A stretch of 64,000 nucleotides of DNA from Seohaeicola saemankumensis (GCF_020171285.1 NZ_JAIUZI010000002.1:310001-374000), one strand, 5' to 3'. Numbered from the stretch's first letter, positions 30,376-38,731 are shown. Numbers and translations are program-made. The notes: generated by a model not told the origin, from the sequence alone.

Positions 30376-30407
30376 CATTAATGGGAACATTAAGTGAACA
30401 TTAATGG
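30376..30407. promoter_or_regulatory. Repeated CATTAA motif, candidate operator
   Basis: CATTAA occurs at 30376, 30388 and 30399, spaced 12 and 11 bases. The outer two are the palindromic octamer CATTAATG, and GAACATTAA is repeated exactly at 30385 and 30396. It is an AT-rich island in the divergent gap between prfC (-) and the SnoaL-like gene (+), ending 13 bases before the latter's ATG. About one helical turn of spacing suggests a protein-binding site. Confidence 0.4.
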
Positions 30408-30419
30408 TGGAGAGAGTGT

Positions 30420-30779
30420 ATGACCCCCAAGGACATTGCCCAGGAACTGGTGGCGGGCTGCCGCGAGGACCGGACCCGCGCCAATCTGGATGTTTTGTAT
30501 GCCGACGACGCGGTGTCGGTCGAACCCGAGGACATGGGGCAGGGCCGCGAGGCGCGAGGCCTCGATGCCATCAAGGCCAAGCATGACTGGTGGGACTCCA
30601 GCATGGAGATGCTGGATGGCGATATCATCGGCCCGATGATGCATGGCGAGGACCGGTTCGCCGTCATTTTCCGTCTCAAGGTCCGCGAAAAAGCCACCGG
30701 AACCGTCAGCGAAATGGAAGAGGTCGGCGTGTACCACCTGTCAGGCGGCAAGATCACCCGCGAGGAGTTCTATTACTGA
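30420..30779 (+). CDS. SnoaL/NTF2-like protein
   Basis: 119 residues with the NTF2-like cone-fold pattern: an N-terminal helix, NLDVLYADDAVSVEP, RGLDAIKAKHDWWDSSME and a beta-rich end FRLKVREKATGTVSEMEEVGVYHLSGGKITREEFYY. The family includes polyketide cyclases and many small-ligand binders; catalytic residues cannot be assigned. GGTGGAGAG serves as Shine-Dalgarno. It ends 2 bases before the convergent Hint-domain gene. Confidence 0.75.
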   Translation: MTPKDIAQELVAGCREDRTRANLDVLYADDAVSVEPEDMGQGREARGLDAIKAKHDWWDSSMEMLDGDIIGPMMHGEDRFAVIFRLKVREKATGTVSEMEEVGVYHLSGGKITREEFYY

Positions 30780-30781
30780 CG

Positions 30782-31789
30782 TCAGCGCAGCGAGGCCCGG
30801 CGCAGCAGTTCAATGGCGTCGGGCCGGTCCAGCAGCGTCCGCTGAACGTCCAGACCGTGGCTGTCGCGGCGGTGGCCGGGCAGCAGCCCGCCCAGTTTTT
30901 CCAGCAACTCGGGGGGCAGGGCCGGCCTGGTGCGCGGATCAACCAGCAGCGACTCGGCGGCGATGCCTTCGGCATAGATGATGTGGTGGCGATCGAACAG
31001 GATCTGGAAGTAATCGACAAACCCGCCGTCCTGCACATAGACCGTCTCGCCGTTGACCAGATGCCGTGCCTTGATCAGGATTTCGGACTGGCCAGCACCG
31101 ATTTCGTCGCTGCGCTGGTAGACGAACAGCCGGTGGTCGGGGCTGACGACAAGGTCGTTTTCGTTGTTCAGCGCCCCGGCGGTGATCACGATGGGGGCAA
31201 AGTCACCCACCGCGCGTGTCGTGCTCTGGCCGATCCAGCGGATCGCCTGCGCACCATCGTCGCGGGTCAGAACTCGATCGCCGACTGTCAAATCCTCGAT
31301 CGGTACCTGCCGCCCCGAGGCCATCGTAATATGGGTCCCACGGGTAAAGGAGACACAAGCGACCTGCGCGAACTTGCGCCGCGCGCTGTCACGGTCCATG
31401 CCCACCAGCGTATAGTCCGTTTTGGGTTGGATCGGCGCCAGCGGCAGCATGTAGATCGCCGAAATGGTTTGCGCCGGGTCGACTTCGACCAACACCAGCG
31501 CATCCGAAGTCAGCCCGTCAGGCGACATCAGCTTGACCGCGCAATCCAGATGCAGCGCAGCGCCCGGCATGCCAATTTCGCTGCCTTCGGCCACGGCGAA
31601 ATGGCCGTCGCCCAGCGTTTTCAGGGCCAGGCGCTGGCGTTTGGCGCCATGGCGCAGACCATAGATATCGTCGGGAACCAGCTCTTCGAGAATGGACATT
31701 CCATCACCCAGATGCGCGCCGTCTGTGACCACGAAATCTTCGGCCCGGTAAACGGTAATGGCCTGGATATGATGGTCGGACTGGGTCAC
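30782..31789 (-). CDS. Hint (hedgehog/intein-type) domain protein
   Basis: 335 residues from GTG at 31789; TTG at 31816 is the alternative and the start is uncertain. The N-terminal ~140 residues (beta-rich, ITVYRAEDFVVTDGAHLGDG) precede a Hint_2-like module starting at C145: CVSFTRGTHITMASGRQVPIEDLTVGDRVLTRDDG, with VSPDHRLFV (His of the splicing core) and ILIKARHLVNG. Intein-like autoprocessing at the Cys is possible, but no extein-like C-terminal Asn is obvious. Such proteins are frequent in Roseobacter-type genomes and mostly uncharacterised. Confidence 0.8.
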   Translation of the reverse strand: MTQSDHHIQAITVYRAEDFVVTDGAHLGDGMSILEELVPDDIYGLRHGAKRQRLALKTLGDGHFAVAEGSEIGMPGAALHLDCAVKLMSPDGLTSDALVLVEVDPAQTISAIYMLPLAPIQPKTDYTLVGMDRDSARRKFAQVACVSFTRGTHITMASGRQVPIEDLTVGDRVLTRDDGAQAIRWIGQSTTRAVGDFAPIVITAGALNNENDLVVSPDHRLFVYQRSDEIGAGQSEILIKARHLVNGETVYVQDGGFVDYFQILFDRHHIIYAEGIAAESLLVDPRTRPALPPELLEKLGGLLPGHRRDSHGLDVQRTLLDRPDAIELLRRASLR

Positions 31790-31964
31790 GGGTGCTCTGC
31801 CAATTTGCTCTGCCAATCAATCTGGGGAGAATTTTCCCTTCTGACAACTGGTGTTACAGCCAGATTATGGCGGATGTCGGCCATTTCGCGGGTGAAATGC
31901 TGGCATTGCTGCAGGTGTCGGTGATAATCCACGGGACGAGACAGTCAAATCTGGGAGATATGAG

Positions 31965-32744
31965 ATGGATCTGGGGATTGCAGGCAAACGTGCGCTGGTA
32001 TGCGCCAGCAGCAAGGGGCTGGGGCTTGGCTGTGCCGAGGCGCTGGCGGCCGAGGGTGTCGATCTGGTGATGAACGCGCGCGGCTCCGAGGCGCTTGAGG
32101 CCAGCGCGCAGGCGATCCGCGATGCCTACGGCGTGGACGTGCAGACCGTCGCCATCGACGTCACCACCCAAGACGGGCAGGCCAAGCTGATCGAGGCCGC
32201 CGAAGGCGTCGACATTCTGGTCAACAACGCAGGCGGTCCGCCGCCGGGCATGTGGAGCGACTGGGACCGCGAGGATTTCATCAAGGCGCTGGACGCGAAC
32301 ATGCTGACGCCGATCGCCCTTATGAAGGCGCTGATGCCCGGCATGATCGACAAGGGGTGGGGCCGGGTGGTCAACATCACGTCACAGTCCGTAAGGGCGC
32401 CGATCGCGGTTCTGGGTCTGTCGAATTCAGCGCGCACCGGGCTGACCGGATACGTTGCCGGCACGGCGCGCCAGGTCGCGCAATACGGCGTGAACATCAA
32501 CAACCTTCTGCCCGGGATCCATGCCACCGACCGTGCCGATGCGCTGGATGGCGGGGTGGTCAAGCAGAAGGGCATCACGCTGGACGAGGCGCGGGCAGAA
32601 CGTGCCGCCACCATTCCCGCGCGCCGCTATGGCACCCGGGCCGAGTTCGGTGCGGCCTGCGCTTTCCTGTGTTCGCAGCAGGCGGGTTTCATCGTTGGGC
32701 AGAACCTGCTGGCCGACGGTGGCGGCACCAACCTGACCATGTAA
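31965..32744 (+). CDS. SDR-fold protein without canonical YxxxK
   Basis: 259 residues. Rossmann features: CASSKGLGLGCAEALAAEG instead of TGxxxGIG, VAIDVT, DILVNNAGGPPPG, and a C-terminal GQNLLADGGGTNL. The catalytic-loop segment reads VVNITSQSVRAPIAVLGLSNSARTGL, so the Tyr and Lys of the usual YxxxK are replaced (LSNSAR). A subgroup of SDRs shares this arrangement; chemistry is uncertain. It is followed by the alkylation-repair gene after 1 base, suggesting an operon. Confidence 0.85.
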   Translation: MDLGIAGKRALVCASSKGLGLGCAEALAAEGVDLVMNARGSEALEASAQAIRDAYGVDVQTVAIDVTTQDGQAKLIEAAEGVDILVNNAGGPPPGMWSDWDREDFIKALDANMLTPIALMKALMPGMIDKGWGRVVNITSQSVRAPIAVLGLSNSARTGLTGYVAGTARQVAQYGVNINNLLPGIHATDRADALDGGVVKQKGITLDEARAERAATIPARRYGTRAEFGAACAFLCSQQAGFIVGQNLLADGGGTNLTM

Positions 32745-32745
32745 G

Positions 32746-33870
32746 ATGGCACAGGGGTTTTCGCTGAAAGACCAACTGTTTAACGCTGAAAAGGTTCGCC
32801 ATCTGGCGGGCCTTTTTGGTGCCGCGAGCGATGATTTCGATACCGGCGGCTTTGAGACGCAGGTCATGTCCCGCCTGCCGGAACTGGAACTGAAGGCGCG
32901 GATTTCCTGGATCGCCGACTGCCTTCGGGCGCAGCTTTCCAGACCCTTGCCGGAGATCGCGCCGGTGCTGCGCGCGGCTCTGCCGCCGCCACTGGACCCG
33001 ACCCTGACGGACGATGATTTCGGCGACTTCATCTATGCGCCCCTGGGCGAATTCGTGGTTGCGGCCGGATTGCGGGATCATCCGGACCTGTCCTTGGACT
33101 TGCTGGAGGAGCTGACCCAGAGGTTTTCCATGGAATGGGCGATCCGCCCGTTTCTGAATGACTGGCCGGAGCTTGTGCTCGAGCGGATGCAGGATTGGGC
33201 CGGCCATCCCAGCTATCATGTCCGGCGGCTGGTCAGCGAAGGCACCCGGCCACGGCTGCCATGGGGACAGGCAGTGGGGCTGGATCTGCGCGAGCCGCTG
33301 CCTTTGCTGGACCGGCTGCATGCGGATCCGGCGCGTTTTGTCACCCGGTCGGTGGCCAACCATCTGAACGACATCACAAAAAAAGAGCCCGATCTGGTTG
33401 TCGAGCGGTTGCAAGACTGGGCGCGCGAGGGCCGGCAGGCTGCACCAGAACTGCGGTGGATGACCGCTCATGCCCTGCGCGGTCTGGTCAAATCGGGACA
33501 TCCGGGCGCGCTGTCGATGCTGGGCTACGATCCGGACGCGCAGGTCGAGGTTTCGCTTGAGATCGCGCCGGGCGACGTGGCGATCAATGACGCGCTGCGG
33601 TTTACCTGCCGTTTGAAAGCGGCGGTGCGAACGCCGGTTCTGGTGGACTACGTGCTCCACTTTCAACGGCCCAACGGCAAGTCGTCGTCGAAGGTGTTCA
33701 AGCTCAAGCAAGGCGTGGTACCAGCGGGGGAAACGCTGGTTATGGACAAGCGGCACCCGTTGAAGGGCAACGCCACCACCTTTACCCTTGTTCCCGGCGA
33801 GCACCTGCTGGAAATCCAGGTCAATGGCAGGCTGTGCGCGGCCCAAAGCTTTGACTTGCGCGGCGGGTAA
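32746..33870 (+). CDS. DNA alkylation repair protein, AlkC-like (HEAT-like repeats plus Ig-like domain)
   Basis: 374 residues. The first ~255 residues are helical HEAT-like repeats with LEELTQRFSMEWAIRPFLNDWPELVLERMQDWAGHPSYHVRRLVSEGTRPRLPW, as in AlkC/AlkD glycosylases that remove alkylated bases without base flipping. The last ~105 residues are beta-rich with LTLxCRLK-like and GEHLLEIQVNG strands, consistent with the C-terminal Ig-like domain of AlkC. The start is 1 base after the SDR gene. Confidence 0.85.
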   Translation: MAQGFSLKDQLFNAEKVRHLAGLFGAASDDFDTGGFETQVMSRLPELELKARISWIADCLRAQLSRPLPEIAPVLRAALPPPLDPTLTDDDFGDFIYAPLGEFVVAAGLRDHPDLSLDLLEELTQRFSMEWAIRPFLNDWPELVLERMQDWAGHPSYHVRRLVSEGTRPRLPWGQAVGLDLREPLPLLDRLHADPARFVTRSVANHLNDITKKEPDLVVERLQDWAREGRQAAPELRWMTAHALRGLVKSGHPGALSMLGYDPDAQVEVSLEIAPGDVAINDALRFTCRLKAAVRTPVLVDYVLHFQRPNGKSSSKVFKLKQGVVPAGETLVMDKRHPLKGNATTFTLVPGEHLLEIQVNGRLCAAQSFDLRGG

Positions 33871-34004
33871 CCCATTGCAATACAATGTTGCCTTGAGACG
33901 CTCCCCCGGCCTAGACTTGGGTGAACCACCCGGCGCGGTGTCCGAAATTCCGGGCGACGCGCAGCGAACAGCGGCGTGGTTCTTTGACAGGGAGACTGAA
34001 TTTC

Positions 34005-34196
34005 ATGGCAACTTATCGCTGCGCCGTCTGCAACATGGGTGTGAACGCGACCTGCGCAGATTGCAACGAACCGCTGGTCAATGACACGCTGACCAAGCCC
34101 GATGGGACTTCTGTGCAGATCTCGCGTTGCCCCAAATGCGAAGGCAAGATCAAGTCGCCGATGTGCTGCGGACAGGACATGGCCTATAGCGCCTGA
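34005..34196 (+). CDS. Zinc-ribbon-like miniprotein with CCGxxM
   Basis: 63 residues. Cys pattern: CAVC (6-9), CADC, CPKC and MCCGQDM, giving eight or nine potential metal ligands. The final CCGxxM resembles the metal-binding turn of desulforedoxin and the desulfoferrodoxin N-terminus; that is a resemblance only. It could bind one Fe or two Zn. GGGAGACTG upstream serves as Shine-Dalgarno. Role unknown. Confidence 0.75.
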   Translation: MATYRCAVCNMGVNATCADCNEPLVNDTLTKPDGTSVQISRCPKCEGKIKSPMCCGQDMAYSA

Positions 34197-34224
34197 GAAC
34201 ACGGCGTTAGAACACGGCGTTTTT
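34197..34224 (+). repeat. Two tandem 13-base repeats plus T-run
   Basis: GAACACGGCGTTA (34197-34209) is directly followed by GAACACGGCGTTT (34210-34222), then further T. It begins at the base after the zinc-ribbon gene stop. The repeats are direct rather than inverted; only weak hairpins form, so termination is not clear. Confidence 0.45.
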
Positions 34225-34345
34225 TCGGTGCGTGATCGCTGGCTGACGCGCTCGGGTCCCTTGCGCCGGGGCGGTGGGGTTGCTATCTGCGCCTGAAGTC
34301 CGATGGTTTTGATCGGGATCCGGCAAAGGGGCAGCAGACAGGCCA

Positions 34346-35443
34346 ATGACCGAAACGCCGCGGCCGCCACGGCTGGAAATCCGCAATCTGGTGCGCGACT
34401 TTAACGGGCAGCGCGTGGTGGACGACGTCTCGCTCGCCATTCAGGCCGGACAGGTGACCTGCCTGCTGGGGCCGTCCGGGTGCGGTAAATCCACGACCCT
34501 GCGCATGATCGCCGGTGTCGAAATGCAGGATTCGGGCGAGATCTGGGTCGATGGCAAGCTGATCTGCGATACCATCTTTCGGGTGCCGCCCGAACGTCGT
34601 GAAATCGGGCTGATGTTCCAGGATTTCGCGTTATTTCCGCATCTTAGCGTTGCCGATAACGTGGCTTTCGGACTCAAAAGCGGAAGCCGGAGCGAAAAGC
34701 GGGCGAGGGTCGAGGCCCTGTTGACGCGGGTCGACCTGCTGCGCCACATCGACCATTTTCCCCACCAGTTGTCGGGCGGCGAGCAGCAGCGGGTGGCCCT
34801 GGCGCGCGCATTGGCGCCGCGCCCCCGGATCATGCTGATGGACGAGCCGTTTTCCGGGCTCGACAACCGGTTGCGCGACGGCATCCGGGACGAAACCCTG
34901 AGCCTATTGAAAGAGGAAGACACCGCCGTTCTGCTGGTCACACACGAGCCGGAAGAGGCGATGCGGATGGCCGACGAGATTGCCCTGATGCGCGATGGAA
35001 AGATCGTGCAACAGGGGGCGCCCTACAATGTCTACACCCGCCCGGCGGATCGCGCCGCAGTGGCCTTTTTCAGCGATATCAATGTGTTGAAGAGCCAGGT
35101 GAATGGCGCGCTGGCAAACACGCCCTTTGGCCGCTTCCTGGCGCCGGGAGTGCCTGACGGGACCGATGTGGACATCGTGTTCCGGCCACAGCACGTCAGG
35201 CTGGATTTTGACCGGGGCGGCACCGGCCCCTTGCCGACGCCGGCCGAGGGCGTGGCCGCGCGCGGGGTGGTAGAACGGGCCCGATTCCTGGGCCATGAAA
35301 GCCTGGTCGAATTTCGCATGGACCATGACGGATCCGTTCTTAAGGCTACGGTTCCAAACGTTTTTTTGCCGGCAACGGGGCGGGTCATGTGGCTGACGGT
35401 GCGGCGCGACCGCTGCTTTGTCTTCCCGACGGCGGCGTCCTGA
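34346..35443 (+). CDS. ABC transporter ATP-binding protein (FbpC/PotA-like), no permease nearby
   Basis: 365 residues. Walker A GPSGCGKSTT, Q-loop MFQDFALFPHL, signature LSGGEQQRVALARALA, Walker B IMLMDEPFSGLD and the switch His in VTHEPEEAMRMADE. The C-terminal ~110 residues look like a TOBE domain (VDIVFRPQHVRLDF). This architecture fits importers of iron(III), spermidine or similar. No permease or binding protein is encoded next to it, so the substrate and partner subunits cannot be named. Confidence 0.88.
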   Translation: MTETPRPPRLEIRNLVRDFNGQRVVDDVSLAIQAGQVTCLLGPSGCGKSTTLRMIAGVEMQDSGEIWVDGKLICDTIFRVPPERREIGLMFQDFALFPHLSVADNVAFGLKSGSRSEKRARVEALLTRVDLLRHIDHFPHQLSGGEQQRVALARALAPRPRIMLMDEPFSGLDNRLRDGIRDETLSLLKEEDTAVLLVTHEPEEAMRMADEIALMRDGKIVQQGAPYNVYTRPADRAAVAFFSDINVLKSQVNGALANTPFGRFLAPGVPDGTDVDIVFRPQHVRLDFDRGGTGPLPTPAEGVAARGVVERARFLGHESLVEFRMDHDGSVLKATVPNVFLPATGRVMWLTVRRDRCFVFPTAAS

Positions 35444-35444
35444 G

Positions 35445-35490
35445 CCGGAATTTTTGAAAAATTCCGGTGCGTTTTCTTTGCAAGAAAACG
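35445..35490. terminator. Double-palindrome element A
   Basis: Two adjacent hairpins. The first has arms CCGGAATTTTT (35445-35455) and AAAAATTCCGG (35457-35467) around one base. The second has arms CGTTTTCTT (35470-35478) and AAGAAAACG (35482-35490) around TGC. Located between the converging ABC gene (+) and the DUF815-like gene (-). The same layout occurs at 50454-50501 and 56189-56234. Likely a bidirectional terminator. Confidence 0.7.
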
Positions 35491-35501
35491 GCGTTTGACG
35501 C

Positions 35502-36344
35502 TCAGCTCACGCTGATTTCATGCCGTCCGGCCAGGTCGGTGAAGAACTGCCAGGCGACCCGACCGGAGCGGGATCCGCGCGTGGCCTGCCATTCGATTGC
35601 CTCGGCCCGCAGGACATCTGGCGCCACCTGCACACCATATGCTGTGCAGTAGCGGTCGATCATCGCAAGATACTCGTCCTGGGTGCAGGGGTGGAAGCCG
35701 AGCCAGAGACCGAAGCGATCGGAGAGAGAGACCTTTTCCTCGACCGCTTCGGAGGGGTTGATGGCGCTGGAGCGTTCGTTTTCGATCATGTCGCGCGGCA
35801 TCAGGTGGCGGCGGTTGGAGGTGGCATAGAAGGCGACGTTTTCCGGGCGGCCCTCGATGCCGCCGTCGAGCACCGCCTTGAGGCTCTTGTAGTGCTGGTC
35901 GTCGTGGCTGAAGGAGAGGTCGTCGCAGAACAGGACAAACCGCTGCGGCGCCGCGCGCAGGTGGTTTAGCAGACGCCCGACCGAGGGCAGGTCCTCTCGC
36001 TGTAGCTCGACCAGTTTCAGGGCCGGGTGATCGGCGTTGATCTCGGCATGTATCGCCTTGACAAGGCTTGATTTTCCCATGCCGCGCGCGCCCCAGAGCA
36101 GGGCGTTGTTCGCCGCATATCCGGCAGCGAACCGGCGGGTATTTTCGAGCAGCGTATCGCGCGAGCGGTCGATGCCCACGAGCAGCTCCAACCCCACCCG
36201 GTTGACCTGCGGAACCGGTTCCAGGCGGTCGGGATCGACGTGCCAGACAAAGGCCGGGGCGGCGTCGAAATCGGGGGCCGCGCCGGGCGGCGGCGCCATG
36301 CGTTCGAGCGCGTCGGCGATGCGGGTCAAAGCGGTCTGATCCAT
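35502..36344 (-). CDS. AAA+ ATPase, DUF815 family
   Basis: 280 residues. Walker A GARGMGKSSL at about 83-92, Walker B FVLFCDDLSF, arginine-type sensors around YATSNRRHLMPRDM and a C-terminal lid with EWQATRGSRSGRVAWQFF. It matches the DUF815 ATPases of alphaproteobacteria, whose cellular role is not established. It is on the same strand as tatABC, 233 bases downstream of tatC. Confidence 0.88.
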   Translation of the reverse strand: MDQTALTRIADALERMAPPPGAAPDFDAAPAFVWHVDPDRLEPVPQVNRVGLELLVGIDRSRDTLLENTRRFAAGYAANNALLWGARGMGKSSLVKAIHAEINADHPALKLVELQREDLPSVGRLLNHLRAAPQRFVLFCDDLSFSHDDQHYKSLKAVLDGGIEGRPENVAFYATSNRRHLMPRDMIENERSSAINPSEAVEEKVSLSDRFGLWLGFHPCTQDEYLAMIDRYCTAYGVQVAPDVLRAEAIEWQATRGSRSGRVAWQFFTDLAGRHEISVS

Positions 36345-36419
36345 GGCGGTGTCCTTGTTCTGCGGCGCCGGTTAAAAACCATGTTCGCGACCCGGCGGCA
36401 AGGGCGGCGGATCCCGGAT

Positions 36420-36466
36420 TTGACCGTTTTGTACCGGTTCCGAAACAGGGTTTTGACGTTTTGTAC
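36420..36466. promoter_or_regulatory. Pair of direct repeats upstream of the DUF815-like gene
   Basis: TTGACCGTTTTGTAC (36420-36434) and TTGACGTTTTGTAC (36453-36466) are near-identical and about three helical turns apart. They lie 76-122 bases upstream of the DUF815-like start (- strand). Possible regulator sites; no promoter was identified with confidence. Confidence 0.35.
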
Positions 36467-36577
36467 AAATCTCCGGCGGCCGGAACACGCGGGACCCGTT
36501 AACGGTTCGTCAACGAACGGCGGGCACAGGGGATATCCGCCTGCGCCCGCGTTCTGCAGTGCCATGGCACGCGAGGC

Positions 36578-37447
36578 TTACTTGTCGTCCTCGTCGAACT
36601 CGGCCATCAGCGGATCTTCGTCCTCGTCGTCGTAATAGCCCTGGGCGCGGAGTTTCGCCTCGCGCTGATTTTCGACCCGGCGGACGAGGAAGATGGACAC
36701 CTCGTAGAGACCGTAGACCACCACGAAGAGAATGACCTGGGTGATCACGTCGGGCGGCGTCACCAGCGCGGCGAGCACGAGGATCGCCACCACGGCATAT
36801 TTGCGCACGCCGCCCAGCCCCTCGGCGCTGACCAGCCCGACCTTGCCCATCAGGGTCAGCAGGACGGGCAGCTGGAAGCACAGGCCAAAGGCCACGATGA
36901 ACTTGATCGTCAGGTTCAGGTATTCCTGCGCCGAGCCCTGGAACACCACCGACAGCGGCGCCTGACCGTCAGCGACGGCCTCGCCTTCGGCGCCGAACTG
37001 CTGGAAGCCGAGGAAGAAGTCATAGGCCAGCGGCGTCACCACGTAAAAGGCAAAGCTGGCGCCGGCGAGGAACATGAAGGGCGAAGAGATCAGGAAGGGC
37101 AGGAACGCCCCTTTTTCGTTCTTGTAGAGCCCCGGCGCCACAAAACGCCACATCTGCATCGCCAGATAGGGGAAGGACAGGATGAAGCCGCCCAGGAGCG
37201 AGACCTTGATCGCGACAAAGAAGCCTTCCTGCGGCGAGATGAAGATCAGCCCGCAGTCCTGGCCGCGTTCGGCCAGCACCTGGCACAGCGGCGCGGTGAG
37301 AAAGTTGAAGATCGGGGTCGCCACGGTAAAGCAGATCACCATGCCGACCAGAAAGGCGATCACGCAGTGGATCAGCCGCGTGCGCAGCTCGGCCAGATGT
37401 TCGATCAGCGGCGCTGAGGTATCGTCGATCTCGTCGGTCTGGCTCAT
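36578..37447 (-). CDS. tatC: Sec-independent protein translocase TatC
   Basis: Twin-arginine translocase receptor in the inner membrane, 289 residues, six hydrophobic helices. The N-terminal [15 protein letters not shown] and [10 protein letters not shown] match TatC, followed by an [15 protein letters not shown] periplasmic segment. The acidic C-terminal tail ([16 protein letters not shown]) extends beyond the E. coli protein. Overlaps tatB by 4 bases. Confidence 0.96.
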   Translation of the reverse strand: MSQTDEIDDTSAPLIEHLAELRTRLIHCVIAFLVGMVICFTVATPIFNFLTAPLCQVLAERGQDCGLIFISPQEGFFVAIKVSLLGGFILSFPYLAMQMWRFVAPGLYKNEKGAFLPFLISSPFMFLAGASFAFYVVTPLAYDFFLGFQQFGAEGEAVADGQAPLSVVFQGSAQEYLNLTIKFIVAFGLCFQLPVLLTLMGKVGLVSAEGLGGVRKYAVVAILVLAALVTPPDVITQVILFVVVYGLYEVSIFLVRRVENQREAKLRAQGYYDDEDEDPLMAEFDEDDK

Positions 37448-37944
37448 GTGTCGGTCTCGGACTTGGGTTCCAGTGCCGCCTGCATCTCGTCGGCCTTGGC
37501 CAGCGCGTCGGCGGCTTCCTTGGCCCTGCGCTCGGCCGCCTTGCGGGCGGCGGCAGCCTGGATTTTCTTGGCGTTTTCAGCGCGTTCCGCCGACAGTTTG
37601 GCGGTTTCGCTGCCCGGATTGGCACCGGGTTTGCTACCCGGTTCGGTGGCAGTGTCGAACTTGGTCGGGTTCATGCTGTCGGTCAGGTCGCGCGCGGCGT
37701 CCTTGACCCCGTCCATCGCCGCGCCCACCGGGTTGGTGGCGGTCTTGATGCCCTTGGCGATGTCGTTGACACCGGCCTCGTCGGCGGCATCGTTCATGGC
37801 GCGGCTGAACTCGCGCGCCATGCCGCGCGCCTTGCCCACCCAGCGCCCGACATTGCGAAAGAGCACCGGCAGATCCTTTGGGCCCACCACGATCAGCGCC
37901 ACGATGCCGATCAGCAGCAGCTCGGTCCAGCCAAGGTCGAACAT
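37444..37944 (-). CDS. tatB: Sec-independent protein translocase TatB
   Basis: 166 residues: one N-terminal transmembrane helix ([26 protein letters not shown]), the amphipathic helix [20 protein letters not shown] and a long charged, Ala-rich C-terminal coil. The FDLGWxEL start and the GPKDLP hinge distinguish it from TatA. Six bases separate it from tatA. Confidence 0.95.
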   Translation of the reverse strand: MFDLGWTELLLIGIVALIVVGPKDLPVLFRNVGRWVGKARGMAREFSRAMNDAADEAGVNDIAKGIKTATNPVGAAMDGVKDAARDLTDSMNPTKFDTATEPGSKPGANPGSETAKLSAERAENAKKIQAAAARKAAERRAKEAADALAKADEMQAALEPKSETDT

Positions 37945-37950
37945 GGGCGG

Positions 37951-38172
37951 TTACGCCTTGTCTTTGTCGGTTTCCGACTGCGGGGTCACGTCCTTGGCCA
38001 GGTCGCTGGCGTCCTCTTCCAGCTCTTTCTGGCCCTCGTTGATGCCCTTCTTGAAAGAGGTGATGCCCTTGCCGACTTCGCCCATCAGCGAGCTGATCTT
38101 GCCACGGCCAAACAGCACCAGAACCACAACTGCGATCAGAAGAAGGCCGGGAAGGCCGATATTGTTCAACAT
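37951..38172 (-). CDS. tatA: Sec-independent protein translocase TatA
   Basis: 73 residues, pore-forming component of the Tat pathway. ATG at 38172 ([26 protein letters not shown]) follows GGGAGACGG. Single transmembrane helix, FGRGKI hinge, amphipathic helix [19 protein letters not shown] and an acidic tail. First gene of tatABC. Confidence 0.95.
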   Translation of the reverse strand: MLNNIGLPGLLLIAVVVLVLFGRGKISSLMGEVGKGITSFKKGINEGQKELEEDASDLAKDVTPQSETDKDKA

Positions 38173-38316
38173 GTCCGTCTCCCTACATGCGTGGCGCGCC
38201 AACGGGCCGCGCCGGATTTCGATACGTGTCATAGCCGGGCGCGGCGGGTCGCAAAAGCGGCAATGGGGTGAAATCGCGCCGCCATGCCGTGAAACCGCCG
38301 CAGATTTTCAAGGCCG

Positions 38317-38352
38317 GCCCCTCAACTGACAGGTTTATGTCAGTTGAGGGGC
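38317..38352. promoter_or_regulatory. Perfect 15-bp inverted repeat, candidate operator of the WYL regulator
   Basis: Arms GCCCCTCAACTGACA (38317-38331) and its exact complement (38338-38352) are separated by GGTTTA. The core CTGACA-N6-TGTCAG resembles operator-type palindromes. It lies 41 bases upstream of the ABM-like gene in the divergent gap to tatA. No T-run follows, which argues against a terminator. Confidence 0.6.
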
Positions 38353-38392
38353 GTTAGGTCGAGCGTATTCACGCTCAGAAAAGGAAAATCTC

Positions 38393-38704
38393 ATGACAGA
38401 GCCAATGGAAGTCGCCGAAATCGTCACCTTTCGCCTGATCGAAGGCCGGTCGGAGGCGGACTTCACCGCCGCCGCCCGCGCGGTGGAAACCCGGTTCCGG
38501 GAGGGCGGGCAGATGCGGGCGCGCTGCCTGTCGCGGGCGCCGGACGGAACCTGGACCGATCACGTGGTCTGGCGGTCGCAGGCGGCGGCAGAGACAGCGG
38601 CGCGCGAGGTGACGACCGCGCCCGACTGCGCCCCCTTCATGGCGATGATCGATCCGGGCAGCGTGGCGATGTCGCAAGGGCGGATCACCCGCCGGATGGA
38701 CTAG
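38393..38704 (+). CDS. ABM-like small protein of unknown function
   Basis: 103 residues, preceded by AAAAGGAAAA. One ferredoxin-like unit is plausible: VAEIVTFRLIEGRSEADFTAAARAVETRF, DGTWTDHVVWRSQAAAETAAREV and a PGSVAMSQG end. It resembles antibiotic-biosynthesis-monooxygenase-type dimeric barrels. The WYL-type regulator gene follows after 27 bases on the same strand, and a strong palindrome precedes it, so it is probably the regulated target. Confidence 0.7.
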   Translation: MTEPMEVAEIVTFRLIEGRSEADFTAAARAVETRFREGGQMRARCLSRAPDGTWTDHVVWRSQAAAETAAREVTTAPDCAPFMAMIDPGSVAMSQGRITRRMD

Positions 38705-38731
38705 CCGCCGCCGGCATGGCAGGGTCCGGCC

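Noticed and set aside
34197..34224. Tandem GAACACGGCGTT repeat as a terminator
   Set aside because: It is a direct rather than inverted repeat, so a strong stem is not predicted; listed as a repeat only.
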